A stretch of DNA of 64,000 nt, taken from Lytechinus variegatus. Lineage: Eukaryota; Echinodermata; Echinoidea; Temnopleuroida; Toxopneustidae. Below the pieces are notes generated by a model. The model was not told the DNA's origin and made no database searches. It saw nothing but the letters and a program-made list of their open reading frames with translations. A program made the position numbers and the translations under genes. The stretch spans positions 2,666,001 to 2,730,000 of the forward strand of contig NC_054752.1 of the NCBI RefSeq assembly GCF_018143015.1. Reading direction: 5' to 3'. Of this stretch, positions 32,960 to 44,217 are shown piece after piece. The first letter of the stretch is position 1; each line of letters starts with the position of its first letter.

Positions 32960-35900
32960 TTAGAATCGTAGCTTCTGGAAGAACCACTTGTTCTTGCCGG
33001 TCTTGTACCTAAGGGAAGAGACAAATGAAAAGTATTGGGTAAATAATTCAAAGCTCAAACGATAACTTACCAGTTTGAAGTTTGAGCAGAATTTTATGAG
33101 GGAGTTGAGTGAGGAGATTAATTGAGATCCCGCCTCGCACATGCGCACTCGTTCTTCGGAGCATCAAAATGTGGTCGCTGTTTAAAATATCAGCTTCCTA
33201 ATGCAGCTGATACGAACGAACATTAGCTTTAAGTCACCACAGACTATTAAAATTAATTTCTCTCAAGAGGGAGGGAGAGGAGGGCAATTAATCTCCTCAC
33301 TCAACTCCCTCATAAAATTCTGCTCAAACTTCAAACTGGTAAGTTATCGTTTGAGCTTTCAATTTTATTTCGTTCGTCTCGAGAGGAGACTAATTGAGAT
33401 TTTGTAGCTCAGCGAACACATTTTGAGTTGCACTGTCTGCAAAAGACATGTTTGTGCAGATACAAAGAATATACAGTATGGAACATGTACAAAGCAAATT
33501 TGTATATACCTTATTTCAACTTTACTACTGTTGTAGAATTGCTTGCGAAAATTCAGTTGCTTCACTATCAGCAAGAGGTTTATTGTAATATTGCTGGAAG
33601 GTTTTTTCTCTTGACCATCCAGCTTGATTCATGATGCTAGAAATAGGCACACTTGCTCTGATTGCTGCCGACGTTGCAGCCGATCTTGTAGAATGTGATT
33701 TATACACTGAAGTATCAATCCCGGCGCCTGCTAATGTCACTTTGATCCATCTTGATATGGTCTGTGATGAAACTTTGCCATATGGCTTGGTATAGCTAAT
33801 GAACAAGCGTCGCTCTAGTCCTCTGATTAGTCCTTTCCATATATGCTCGTAAATATTTAACAATACACAACCTCCTGTCTGATGGATATGCCTTCAACTT
33901 CATAGTGAAACCATGGTGACCTGGTCTGCTATGCTTGAGCAGTTCATCTACATGAAAACTCACTGAACTTTGTTTCAGTTCCATCTTATCTAAGTTTAAC
34001 AAATGTAACGTCTGCACCCTTTGTGCAGAGACTAAGGCTAACAATAAGCAAAGTTTATGTGTAAGCTGCTTTAAACTTAAAGTCTTAGCTGGCGAAAGCC
34101 TACGTAGAAATTTCAATGCTACGCTGACATCCCAAGTGTCTTGATAACGTGCTTGTGGAGGTCTGAGGTTAAAGGTCCCTTTAAGAAACCTACAGATAAG
34201 AGGTTGTGTCCCCACAGAATGAACACTATTCTCCAGCGTTACATACAAGGATAATGCACTTCTTGCTGCATTCATTGTACTATAACTAGCCTTCTCTCTA
34301 TGAAACAGTTCTGCTAAAAATTCTAACACAAAGTTAACTGAAGAACGAAGAGGACTTTTCTTCCTGCTTTCACAAAATTTTGTCCATTTTGTCCAATATA
34401 CTCGGTACTGACGTTGAGTAGACTTCCTCAATGATGCTGTCAACACGTCGGTGATCCCTTCATCTAAGCCTATATTCTCGAAGGGTCCCCTGTTACCCTG
34501 CAACACAAAAGGTCAAGGCGATCATAAAGTGGGTGAGGTAAGTTTGTTACAGGTTGTCTAAGGAGGTTAATGTCTCTCCTAAGGAGCAACGGTTCCTCCA
34601 CAAGGATGCTATTAAGGCATGGGAACCATGATTGTGTTGGCCAGTTTGGAACGACCAAAATGCCCGATGCCCTATCAGACTTGATCTTTTGAATGCATTT
34701 AGCCAATAAGCAGAAGGGAGGAAATGCATAAAAATCTAGCTTTCCCCAGTCTAGTGTGAATGCATCAACTGATTCTGCATTTGGATCTGGTAACCATGAA
34801 ACATATCTTTGTGTTTGTGCATTCAACCTGGAGGCAAAAATATCAATTTTTGGGCTGCCAAATCTTTGGATGACTTTTCTGTATGCTCTTTTGCTGAGCA
34901 TCCATTCAGTTCTATCATTGAAATTGCGTGATTCATAATCTGCTTCAATATTCTGGCTGCCTGGAAGGTGTGCAGCACTAAGCCAGATATTTCGTTCCAT
35001 GCACCATTTCCAAATTTTTATGGAAAGCTTGTTACAACATGGGGGGCATTAAATGCCTCCCATGTTATTTACATAGCACACTGCTGTTGTGTTATCAGAT
35101 CTAATTAAGATATGAGCATTGGATGTACTACCATGAAAGGATCTCAGCCCTAGATCGATGGCCAAGATTTCTAGATAATTAATTTCATTATTTTGTGCCT
35201 TTTCATTTTCAGACTGATTCCACCTTCCCCCTGTATGAACTTGCATATTTGTGGCACCCCATCCATAGCCACTAGCATCCGTGCGGATTTCAAATTTAGG
35301 GTTTTCCCTTTTGATAGGAGCAAATGCACTATCTGCATGACTTATCCACCATTCTAGTTCCTGCTTCGACTCGCATGATAGCTCCATAATTCTGTCATAA
35401 TGCCCTTTATTCTTTTTCAAGGCTTCTATTTTTTCTTTCTCCATATTCCTATAAAACAATGGTCCATGCTGGACAGCAGGGAAGGTGGAGATTATCTTTC
35501 CGATAACATGTGCGACATGTCGAATTGTGGGTTTTGGTTGCAGGAGTAACTTTTCACATTCTTCCCTGACATTCTGAGCTCTCTCTACTGGGAGTTTAAT
35601 GGTCATGTCTACTGTATTGAGGGTAAAGCCCAAGAACTGGAGCTCCTGTACTGGTTTTAGTACTGATTTTTCTGGGTGAACTTTAAACCCTAATTCTGAA
35701 AATGCCTGCAAAGTGGCATTAATTGCAGACTCAACTTTTTCTTTTGTGTCCCCAATAAGAATTGTATCATCAAGATATCCAAGTACAATATGACCCTTTT
35801 CACGTAGTGAAGAGAATACTGGTTTCAACATCTTAGTGAATAACCTGGGTGCAGAGGTTAACCCATTTGGCAGTGCCTTGTATTGCCACTGTTGTCCTTG

Positions 35901-38900
35901 CCAATTAAATTGCAAGTATTTCCGGAATTCAGAATGAATCGGAATAGAGTAGTATGCATCTTGGAGGTCTACTGAAGCCATGTAAAAATTTTCCGCCAAG
36001 AGGCAAATCACAGAATGGATATTATCCATCTTAAAGTGTTGTTTAACCACAAATTCATTTAGGTCTGATAGATCCAAGATCAATCTTAGACTGCCATTTT
36101 TCTTTGGCCTTGTAAATATGTTGGAAAAATAACCACCCTTGATAAAGGGTGAACTTCTTTCTATTACATTCTTTCCTTCAAGATTTCTCAGTTCAGCTGA
36201 TATCTTATCTGTTTCTGATCTGTTACGTTTAAATTGATGACATATCAACCTTTCTGGATGTGGTAAACTTGTATCAAATTCTATCTTAAAACCCCTGACA
36301 GCTTGCAGTATTGTATGATCAGATGTGATTTTCTTCCAATTATTATAATATTGTTTCAGTCGACCTCCAACAGGGGATGCTTGGTCAGAATTATTTGTGC
36401 ATGCAATTTCATGATCGTTTGTATAAAACAAAGAATTATTGCTACCTACCTCTTGGGGTATACTGGTAGCTACTTCCGCTGGGGATTCTCTCGGTATCTG
36501 CCCTGAGATGCTGGTGGTTTTTTCACCATGGGGGCTTGTGGCTGTCTGCGGCCCCTGATAGGGGCCTTTCTGTCCAAAAAAGGCCTGTAAGGAGCACCTG
36601 ATTGTGGTCGATGGTTAGGAGTAGACCAACCTGCAGCTCTGTAACCTTGGCGGGAGTAATCTCCAGCTCTGTAAGGATGGTAATTGGCGTGAGCTCGATA
36701 ACGGCCACGGCCTGGCTCTGAAGTTTTTACAACTCGTCCAGTAGCTTTCTGCTCTTCGGTCATGTCCTTAACTCGCTTTCCCAAATCGTCCCCAAAAAGG
36801 AACTTTGTGACCGGAATAGTTGGTTTGCACAGGTGGCTGTATGCAGCATTCATGTCAGGCTTTATTTGTTCCTTGCGTAGAGCATTCATTTCGTAATTTG
36901 CATTAGACAGCAAGGCCAATGCATCTTGTTGAGATGGAGAAAGGTTGCCTGACGAGATTGAGCGAGTGAAGGCAGTCAAGCCCCTAGTGAGGGATTTCTG
37001 TACCCTAGCTAGCTTGAGGTCTCTGCTTCTTGTTGAAGGAGACAGATTCTCCCAAATAACAGGGTTCACTTTAGGTACATCCAAGTAGGGGCAGTTGCTT
37101 GGTGGCAAATATTTTATTCCAGTCTCTTCGAGGACTTTCTCCTCCAATTTATTGTTCATCATGAACATTGTTGAGCTAGCCATTTCTTCTTCAAGAGGAG
37201 GCCCCTCATCAGATTGGGCAGCAAACTTAGCTGCGAATGTGGGAATCATTTTTGGCAATGTGGATTCCTCTTGGGAAGTACATGTGATGTCATCGTAATC
37301 AACATCAACTGGTTGCGTGTACAGCCTTTGGCATGATTGGTACGGATTGATGTCATCATGATCATCAGCTGAGTCCTCATTATGAGCATGTTCAGCGTAA
37401 TGTTGGTCATAATCTTCCTCCGGCAATGGGAGAGCACCAATGACACGGTTAAGCATGGATTCCAGTTTTGTTAAACGACTGTCAACATCAGCCAAGTTTT
37501 TATTTTCATCCCGTGAGTGGGACGACTGCTCCTTTTTTGAAGATGAAACTGAAGCTGGGGGTCCGCTATTGCCGTCTTTAACATTGCTTTGCTTCTTCTT
37601 ATCTTTCTCTGGTTTCTTAACATACCGTTTATCGATCTTCTTCCCGCTCACGGAGCTCTTGGGCTCATGACTTGTGAGGCTTTTGGAGGTGGATGTGCTC
37701 GCGGGGTGCTTAGACCCATGGTGGAGCATCGCCGCCGGAGTTTCGGGGGCCGAGGAGGCTCTCGGTCCGGTCGGAGACGGACTCAAATCCGCCGAATCTT
37801 GATCGCGAGCGTTGCTCGAACTCATGATAGAAAACGTAAAAATACGATTCTGAAGTGCAAGAAATTATCACCTTGCCTTGAATAACTTCTGAAAATAGAT
37901 ATGAATAGTCTTTTGAGTAAAAATGCGTCGTATTTCCGAAGAAAAATCGTTTTTTCTGTAAGAGTGCGGCAGGTGTTTGAACCTGCTATTTTGCGATGAA
38001 GCGATAATGAGTGCGCATGTGCGAGGCGGGATCTCAATTAGTCTCCTCTCGAGACGAACGAAATAAAATTCACATTCATGGATAAGGTTGTACATTCGGG
38101 TTCCAAGCTTTTCAAGAAAACAAATTCCCTGATTTTGTTTAAAAATGCCCTGATAATAATTTAAACCCATTCCCAGTTTCGCATGCTTTCTAATTTGTTG
38201 AAGTGAATTACAAGTATTTTCAGTATAAAAACAATAATGTAAAATTAGTAATATTATGCAGGCATGTACATGTAATGGCCTCGTTTTTCCCCATACAGCC
38301 ATCCTTTCCTCACCTTATACAGAAAGAAATTGATTCAAATCAATCCTTGATTATATTATTAAATTACAGTGATGTTGTCTTGATATACAACAAAATATAA
38401 GTCTAACGACCGTGCTTTCGAGTTTTGGGCTGATCAAAATTCCCTGATTTTTCCCCTATTTTGAGGCATTTTCCCAAATTCTTTGATTTTCACCCTGACT
38501 GGAAAAACAAAAAAATTTCTCTGATGGGCTGGGAACCCTTACAAAGGAACAAAGTAATCAAAATGATAATCTAAGGGACAATCTTATAAGATATTTCTGC
38601 ACTATAAGTCGTTTTCATGCTCCCTGAACAATCATATGAAGAGTACAAATCCAGGGCAATAAAATAAGCCAAAGTCATGGTCAAAGCTGTGGTCATGGAT
38701 TTCCAACTAACAGCAACAGTGATCCTCTTGTTTGGCCTTTGGAAGTTTATGGTCCCCTTTTTATCACCCCCCCCCAAAAAAAAATTGTGCTGTAATAAAG
38801 TATGAACTCCAGAAGAAATGCCCTAAAAATATTAAGATTTATTGAAAAGTGCGATAATCTTCATTTTCACACGCCGAGTTAAGTCCAAACCAAGTTAATA

Positions 38901-40657
38901 AAGAAAGAAAAAAAGAAGAAGAAAAAGCCAATGTTCAACCCTCTTCCAATATTTTAGTTAGCATGCAAATTGTACAAATTTTGACATCTTTTTGGGGGGT
39001 CGTTTATTAATATATGCATTCAGTGTAATGAACTATATTTGACCAAATTATAAAGGCAAACCTGACAATGCTTACCTTTCGACAAACTTTCCTTTGATTT
39101 CCCTCTTGGCTTTGCGCTTGAGGGTGGGGTCCTTGAATGATTCCTTGTTCACCACTTGCTTGTCAATGTTTACATCAACAGAGTACCTTGAAGAAAAGAC
39201 ACGAATCATTCAGTCAATACCAAATTCAGCAAACACACAATGGAGAATAAGAGGCACTAATGCACTCTAATGAGAGCTCTTTGGTCATTTAATACCAATT
39301 TATTACTGTTGGTTCATAATCTGTGATACAGCATAAGTTTTTTATTTGCATTAAAGTGTTCTCTAACATCACTTCGGTTCACAGGACATTGCTGTGTGTT
39401 CAAACCTCATCACTCTCAAGGCAGTGCATTTTTTTCCTTCAAATTAAGACTCTGAGTAGATGGAAAGGATGCAGAGTAGCAGACATCAATTTTGAATACC
39501 AATTTAGTAATGTATCCAACTAAACTTGGCTATGGAGATTTCCACATCAACAGCCTATTACTTTTTACCTTCATTGAATCTCTTTTCTTAACACTGAATG
39601 AGATTAGAGAGGGTGGGGTTACTATCCAAAGTTATTTTCATGTTTACAAAAAAAAAATGTGAAAATATATAATTTAACAAGATAAAGAGGTGTAAGGTGA
39701 AGAGAGGAAAATTGTGTCATGTAAAGTTTGTGGCTCTCCTTTTCCTTCATTTTTGACATAAAATGGTTATAGTGGAACAGGTTGACTCAAACCAACATCA
39801 CTAACCAATGAAATTGTGCCAGTTAAAATCAAATGTTACCAACCTGGTTGGCATGAGATGGTTGTAGTTAAAGAGCTTGATGAAGGTCTTGATCCTTGAT
39901 CGTCTCTTGATCTTCTTCTTGCTCATGTCTTTCGTCACCTTGCGTGGGTAACGGTCGATACCGGCCACAAGGGCGTGGCTGTATGGGCGATCAGAGCTCC
40001 CATCATCATGATTCTGGGAGGAAAAAAAATACAGGATTTAATTCTGAAATTGCTGTGCTTCAGCGGGTCGAATCAAGTCACTGTAAGGATGTCAAGACAC
40101 TGAGAGGTGATTCCAGCCCTGCCATCAGTGAATGTCCAGGGCAATCACTTTATATCTTTTTGAAATTTAAAGATAAAATTGATATTTTCAAGCCCAGAAC
40201 ACAGGTGGGCAATTCCATAAAATATATTCGTCTGACCCCCTATTTGTAGGACCCTCATAATTTTTTTTTGTCTGATTTCTCCTTCTTTTGACAGTCTGTA
40301 ATGTTCTCTAGTTGACATTGACTTGGTCAGTCTACGAAGCGAAGTAAGGCTTGAAAAATATGGGGTTAGACGTACAAAAAGGTTGATCATTTTAAATATG
40401 GAACTGCATACAATGGGGACGGGGGGGGGGGGGGGGGGGGGGGGGGGAGAATCCTTTTTTCAGTACCATTCCAAAATTGTCTACTGAAAAAAGTCAAATA
40501 GTCATAAGGTCAAATTTTACGTTCTGGCACTTGTACAAATTTTCTATATGGTACTTCAAACTGCTTACCTTGACAATGACTGCCTTGCGTCCAGCATATC
40601 GTCCAGATAGGACAAGGACCACACGGCCCGACTTCATGAACTTCCCCATGGCTATGT
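32960..40657 (-). CDS. RPL27: 60S ribosomal protein L27 (eL27), complete, four coding exons
   Basis: Coding exons on the minus strand: 40649-40569 (exon starts 40657 with 8 bases of 5'UTR), 40013-39844, 39186-39076 and 33008-32960. They join as phase 0, 2 and 2 with GT-AG borders, giving 136 aa, the family's standard length. The protein begins [20 protein letters not shown], a KOW-like fold, continues [20 protein letters not shown] and [17 protein letters not shown], and ends [15 protein letters not shown]. It is a structural protein of the large ribosomal subunit. The exon preceding the ATG opens at a TGTAG acceptor, so a separate 5'UTR exon exists upstream; a possible donor with GGAACG before GTAAGAAT lies near 41276. 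The last intron is about 6.07 kb, against 0.5-0.7 kb for the others, because a DIRS element sits inside it. Confidence 0.96.
33050..33359. mobile_element. Small non-autonomous DIRS-like element abutting the full one
   Basis: It is bounded by about 76-bp inverted repeats (start AAAGCTCAAACGATAACTT, end the inverse). Just inside the left arm, TTGAGATCCCGCCTCGCACA is the same sequence found inside the right terminus of the larger DIRS element, so the two are related. It is 310 bp with no coding region. Its left edge leaves only 41 bp to the RPL27 exon 4 acceptor, which still keeps a pyrimidine-rich tract. Confidence 0.7.
33525..34510 (-). mobile_element. DIRS tyrosine recombinase region (fossil part)
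   Basis: This region specifies a phage-integrase-like tyrosine recombinase, recognised by a core-binding N-terminal part ([16 protein letters not shown]) and a catalytic part with the H-x-x-R signature in [11 protein letters not shown] and a final tyrosine context [12 protein letters not shown]. In DIRS elements this enzyme replaces a DDE integrase. The region overlaps the end of the reverse transcriptase region, as is common in the family. Confidence 0.88.
34470..36431 (-). mobile_element. DIRS reverse transcriptase-RNase H region (fossil part)
   Basis: The RT fingers and palm are visible ([43 protein letters not shown]) with the YLDD catalytic box in [10 protein letters not shown]. RNase H begins at [16 protein letters not shown], with [13 protein letters not shown] further on, then a C-terminal extension [17 protein letters not shown] typical of DIRS/Ngaro polyproteins. 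No protease is seen. Confidence 0.9.
36470..37825 (-). mobile_element. DIRS Gag-like region (fossil part)
   Basis: An open region of 451 codons with a low-complexity serine/lysine-rich start, an acidic middle and an arginine/glycine/tyrosine-rich C-terminal end ([20 protein letters not shown]), as expected for a nucleic-acid-binding Gag-like protein of the DIRS group. It is the first region after the upstream terminus. No zinc knuckle is apparent. Confidence 0.75.
38071..39075 (-). other. 5' part of RPL27 intron 3, no further feature
   Basis: AT-rich intron DNA between the DIRS element and exon 3. A run of C and A (about 38767-38783) is the only simple repeat. No TIR element could be closed here. 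Confidence 0.5.
40211..40381. repeat. Possible short inverted-repeat element in RPL27 intron 1
   Basis: TTCGTCTGACCCCCTA (about 40228-40243) is loosely inverted at 40360-40375 (ATGGGGTTAGACGTAC). The arms match over roughly 12 bases only, so this is a tentative MITE remnant. Confidence 0.35.
40421..40447 (+). repeat. 27-base uninterrupted poly-G tract in RPL27 intron 1
   Basis: A pure G run preceded by GGGGAC. It lies in the template orientation of RPL27, so the transcript carries poly-C here. It could form a G-quadruplex on the plus strand; length may also be affected by sequencing. Confidence 0.9.
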
Positions 40658-41033
40658 CTACAGCAAAAACAAAACATTAGAACATGAATATTATTATTGC
40701 AGGTCGGGAATAAAAATGCGGGTTTCAAACTGGTAATGAGTAGTAGAGGCTCACAGGCACAGCTAAATAGGGCAATTGTTTCCAACCTTCCAATGGCAGA
40801 CTTGTCACGTTTTGGATCCCAATTTCAGAGTCAAACCGTTAGTTTGGGAGACCAATTTTCCTTCTTCATTTACATTTGCAGCAAAGGGATTACCTTGGCC
40901 ACAATAAGGTATAAGGTAAGTTAAGAAAAATGTTCCACTGCTAGCTGCAGCAAATGGTTCGACGATTGATGGATATTTGTTCTAAAGCCGTTTCCTATCA
41001 GATTTCATGGTAAAACTGTTTTTCGGCGGGGTT

Positions 41034-41196
41034 CAGGGGCCCGTTTCATATAGGACTTGCTACTGTTGTAACTTTGCCATTATGGCAACTACCATGGTTA
41101 TCTTGATTATGATTGGTTGCTGAGCCCTGTTACCATGGTAGTTGCCATTATGGCAAAGTTACAACAGTTGCAAGTCCTTTGTGAAACGGGCCCCAG
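41034..41196. mobile_element. MITE, CAGGGGCCCGTTTCA ends, upstream of RPL27
   Basis: CAGGGGCCCGTTTCATA at the left and GTGAAACGGGCCCCAGG at the right. The inner arms GTTGTAACTTTGCCATTATG and its inverse, plus ACTACCATGGT/ACCATGGTAGT, make an almost complete hairpin. It lies between the RPL27 first coding exon and its probable 5'UTR exon. Confidence 0.8.
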
Positions 41197-41264
41197 GTCT
41201 GATCAATACCATTTTGATAAATTCTACTAAATTTTCACCCTTTTATCCTTCTCTTTCTCTCGTA

Positions 41265-41460
41265 AAATCGATTCTTACCGTTCCTATAGACACTGCGCCT
41301 ACTCTCCCGCGCATATCGTTTGTAATACGCAATAATTTTAATGCGTGCAAGGTGGTCAATACGTGATGGTCTCACTATATTGCATGTGTAAAGTTCGTGG
41401 TCGTGGCTTATCTTCATTAGTTTGACCCGTGTGCGTAGACAAAGGGGGACTGACATGACT
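41265..41460 (-). promoter_or_regulatory. Tentative RPL27 5'UTR exon and promoter
   Basis: On the minus strand, GTGTCTATAGGAACG followed by GTAAGAAT is a plausible donor at about 41276, about 0.6 kb upstream of the coding exon's acceptor. Ribosomal protein genes usually start in a pyrimidine tract; a convincing one is not seen, so the start site is unresolved. Confidence 0.25.
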
Positions 41461-41661
41461 GAGCAGACTTGAAGTTGATGGACCTCACCATACCAACAAT
41501 GTCATCCCAAGCCACTCAAGGCTTCATTACATGCAACCGCACACAGAAAAATCAAGCCACAGTAGTCATGTGTTGTGGATACTAGAAGTGACATCGCAGC
41601 ACGTGACCCACTAGTTAAAAATCCACTGCCAAACGTGGTTTATTGTGCAAGGTTATACTGG

Positions 41662-41948
41662 CAGTAGAGGCGCACGGTCAATATGGGACACAATCTCCCA
41701 TATTGGAGACTTGCTTTGCAAAAGGACAAAAGAAACACCAACAAAAGCATGATTTTTTTCCACCCAAAATTTTTATTTGCCACCAAGGTAATCCTTTTGC
41801 TGCAAATGTAAACAAAGGAAATTGGTCTCCAAAACTGGAGACTGTCTCTGAATTACTTGGATACCCAAATTCTTTACAAAAGTCTCTGATAATTGGAGAT
41901 AATCTCCCACATTGGAGAGTCTCCAATATTGGACGTGCGCCTCTACTG
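41662..41948. mobile_element. MITE, CAGTAGAGGCGCAC ends
   Basis: CAGTAGAGGCGCACG at the left is inverted at the right (CGTGCGCCTCTACTG). Inside are several copies of ATTGGAGA and its inverse TCTCCAAT. A relative lies at about 40738-40915 (GTAGAGGCTCAC, GGGAGACCAATTTTCC, TTTGCAGCAAAGGGATTACC), sharing TTTGCTGCAAATGTAAA with this copy in inverse. Confidence 0.75.
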
Positions 41949-41983
41949 ACTGGGTGCTAATGCAGTTTCGCACTGGCCGATTC

Positions 41984-42456
41984 CCAGCATACCTCACCAC
42001 CAATGTCATTATAAGTCTCTTAGACTTGGTCACAGTTCAAGGTCAAAATACCCACTGCTTTTTTCAATATCGCAATCAGTAATGGCTGTAATGTATTCCG
42101 GCTTCAATCTTGACGACATCAAACATTCAAATCCAAGTCAGAAATCGCTTTGCTTGGATTCGCTGGGCCGTGGCCATGCACAGTAATGTTGGAATGGACC
42201 GAAGTAAGCAACCAAATCATGCGGTGAACGACCAGCCGGCATGCAACAGGTGAATTTTTGGTCACTAATTTCTGTCCATATCAATGTTACGGTGAGCGAA
42301 GTGATGTCTGAGGATTTGAACAATTGAAGATCTTCTAGGCATGCATGATTAGTACTGATCGCAATATTTATTGGAAAACTCAAATGGTGGATGACCTCGA
42401 AATACAACTGAGAGTGAGACTTGACTCCAGACTAGATGACATTGGTGGTAAGGTAT
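41984..42456. mobile_element. ~470-bp inverted-repeat element
   Basis: AGCATACCTCACCACCAATG at 41985 is inverted at 42436-42455 (CATTGGTGGTAAGGTATGCT). AATGTCAT also continues the match. The interior shows no coding sequence. It lies 36 bases from the previous element. Confidence 0.6.
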
Positions 42457-44217
42457 GCTTGTAATTAATCAGCCGGTGTAACTGCATCAGAGTCTAGCAC
42501 CCCAATCTGACCTCGCTCTATTTTGTCGACTTCCTCGTGTAGGCCTAACCCGAGCCAGCCCAAGGCATCGACCCCCCAATGACAGTGTGCCCAATAATTG
42601 ACACTTGTTGAATGTTCATTTCACAGGCGCTTGCGGTATGGTTAGTGCACTTTCGCACCGCCCAGCGCGACTAAATGTCACCCCCAATGACCATGATGAC
42701 ATAGGCCTATTCCACAACACAAGTCACAACCAGCCTCCCGTCGCGGGCGCGCCAGCCGGGTTTGTGCACGAGATTCGAGAATCTTAATTTAAGCAGGGCC
42801 GCCATGGGTGCGTTGACAACGGCCTAAAATCAAATCACTCTAGTCACAGTATATTATCTCTCACTGCTTCATCATTCCCCAAATTACCACTATCCGATGA
42901 AGATGAGAAAACATTAAAAAATCTGTTGCCACTCACGTATAAAGTTATAAACACCGCACAAAAATTAAGGGTTGTGTATTGAACAAGCCGTCAGAGGCAA
43001 AGACAGTCATTCAACGGGGGCCGAGGAAATTCGGATGGTTATTGTATCGAATTCAGTAACCTCTCATGTAAATGACATTCCAACACTCTTTCATGATATA
43101 ATGTAGTTAACTAATAATTAATATTTTTTTGCAAAAAATCAACACTTTCTACGATTTACATAGATTTTGAGGGGCTGTATTTTCACTCATACCTACTCAC
43201 GGAGAGCCAAACTAAAGAGGAAGATACAATTGAAATGCATTGTGGGATATGGGATGGTGTCCCTCATTAGACAAAGCCCTGTTCAAAAGTAATTTCCATC
43301 TTCGCTTCAGAGTGCGCTTCCACTGGGTTAATTTGGGTAAAAATAATGAGCCAATTTCTACTTTTCACCAGGAGCAGGGTCGGCGGAGCGAAGTTGGAAG
43401 TAGGGGGGTGGGGTCAGGGAAGAAATGACACATTTTCTTTCGAAAAAAAGACTTATCTACCCCACTCACATAACTCATGAAATTTACAAGTTTTTTTAAT
43501 TCCTTCATGCGTTTAAATCAAGTAAACGACTTCGGTCACTGGCGCACTCAATGTGTTTTAAATTCCTTAGTTCCCTCCATCCGCACATAAAATAATCTCC
43601 CCACCTGAATTTTCTCGTCTGATCTTTTCTACCGGACGATCTTCTTTACTGTTCGTCTTTACTTTTACATCTTTATTGGAAACCGTCTGGAGAATTTCCC
43701 TAGCTTGTATTCATGTCGCTTTCTATTGCAAATTTGTATAATTGTATCTATAATGTATGTGATGTATGCAATAATATTTAATGTTTCTAATAAGTGAGCA
43801 GAACGACCATGCAAATGAAATTGGATTGAATGAACTTTTCTTACGAATGATGCCGTTTCTTTATGATAAGTATATCATTGCAAACGCAATGGCGGTTCTG
43901 ACGCCATTGGAACATTAATTGGCAGACTAAACATGTTGAACAAAGAAAAGGGGCATTTATTAAAAGTAAATAAGGGCATATCAAAATAGGGCATTTAATA
44001 AGACTGAGGTCAAAAGGGATGAGTTTCTATTATCAAAAGAAAAAGAAGAAACGAAAGGGGCATATCATTTGAAAGGGATTATGCGACTAGGATGCACTAA
44101 CTTGCAGAAGCAGAAAGCTGAATAAAGAATCCGGGCACTCATCGGGCACCTCTACGAACCGGCACCTATGAGAAGGCAAAGGGGGTAACTCGTTAACACA
44201 CACACAAAAAAACACGG
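42457..44217. other. Intergenic, no gene recognised
   Basis: Mixed AT-rich and moderately CpG-containing DNA. No frame longer than 62 codons has a recognisable motif, and no closed inverted-repeat element was found by eye. Confidence 0.45.

Larger units (their letters stand above)
33361..38070 (-). mobile_element. DIRS-type tyrosine-recombinase retrotransposon in RPL27 intron 3
   Basis: The 4710-bp element is bounded by 40-bp perfect inverted repeats (outermost AATTTTATTTCGTTCG). Reading on the minus strand it has a Gag-like region, a reverse transcriptase-RNase H region and a tyrosine recombinase region, the order usual for DIRS1-like elements. There is no obvious target duplication, as expected for recombinase integration. 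It lies in the same orientation as RPL27. It looks close to whole, with about two or three apparent breaks, and its identical termini suggest a fairly young fossil. No methyltransferase domain was noticed. Confidence 0.93.

Noticed and set aside
33201-33407. Frames on the plus strand sharing a peptide with the minus-strand frame at 32960-33148
   Set aside because: The shared peptide is simply the inverted repeat of the DIRS-like ends read on both strands.
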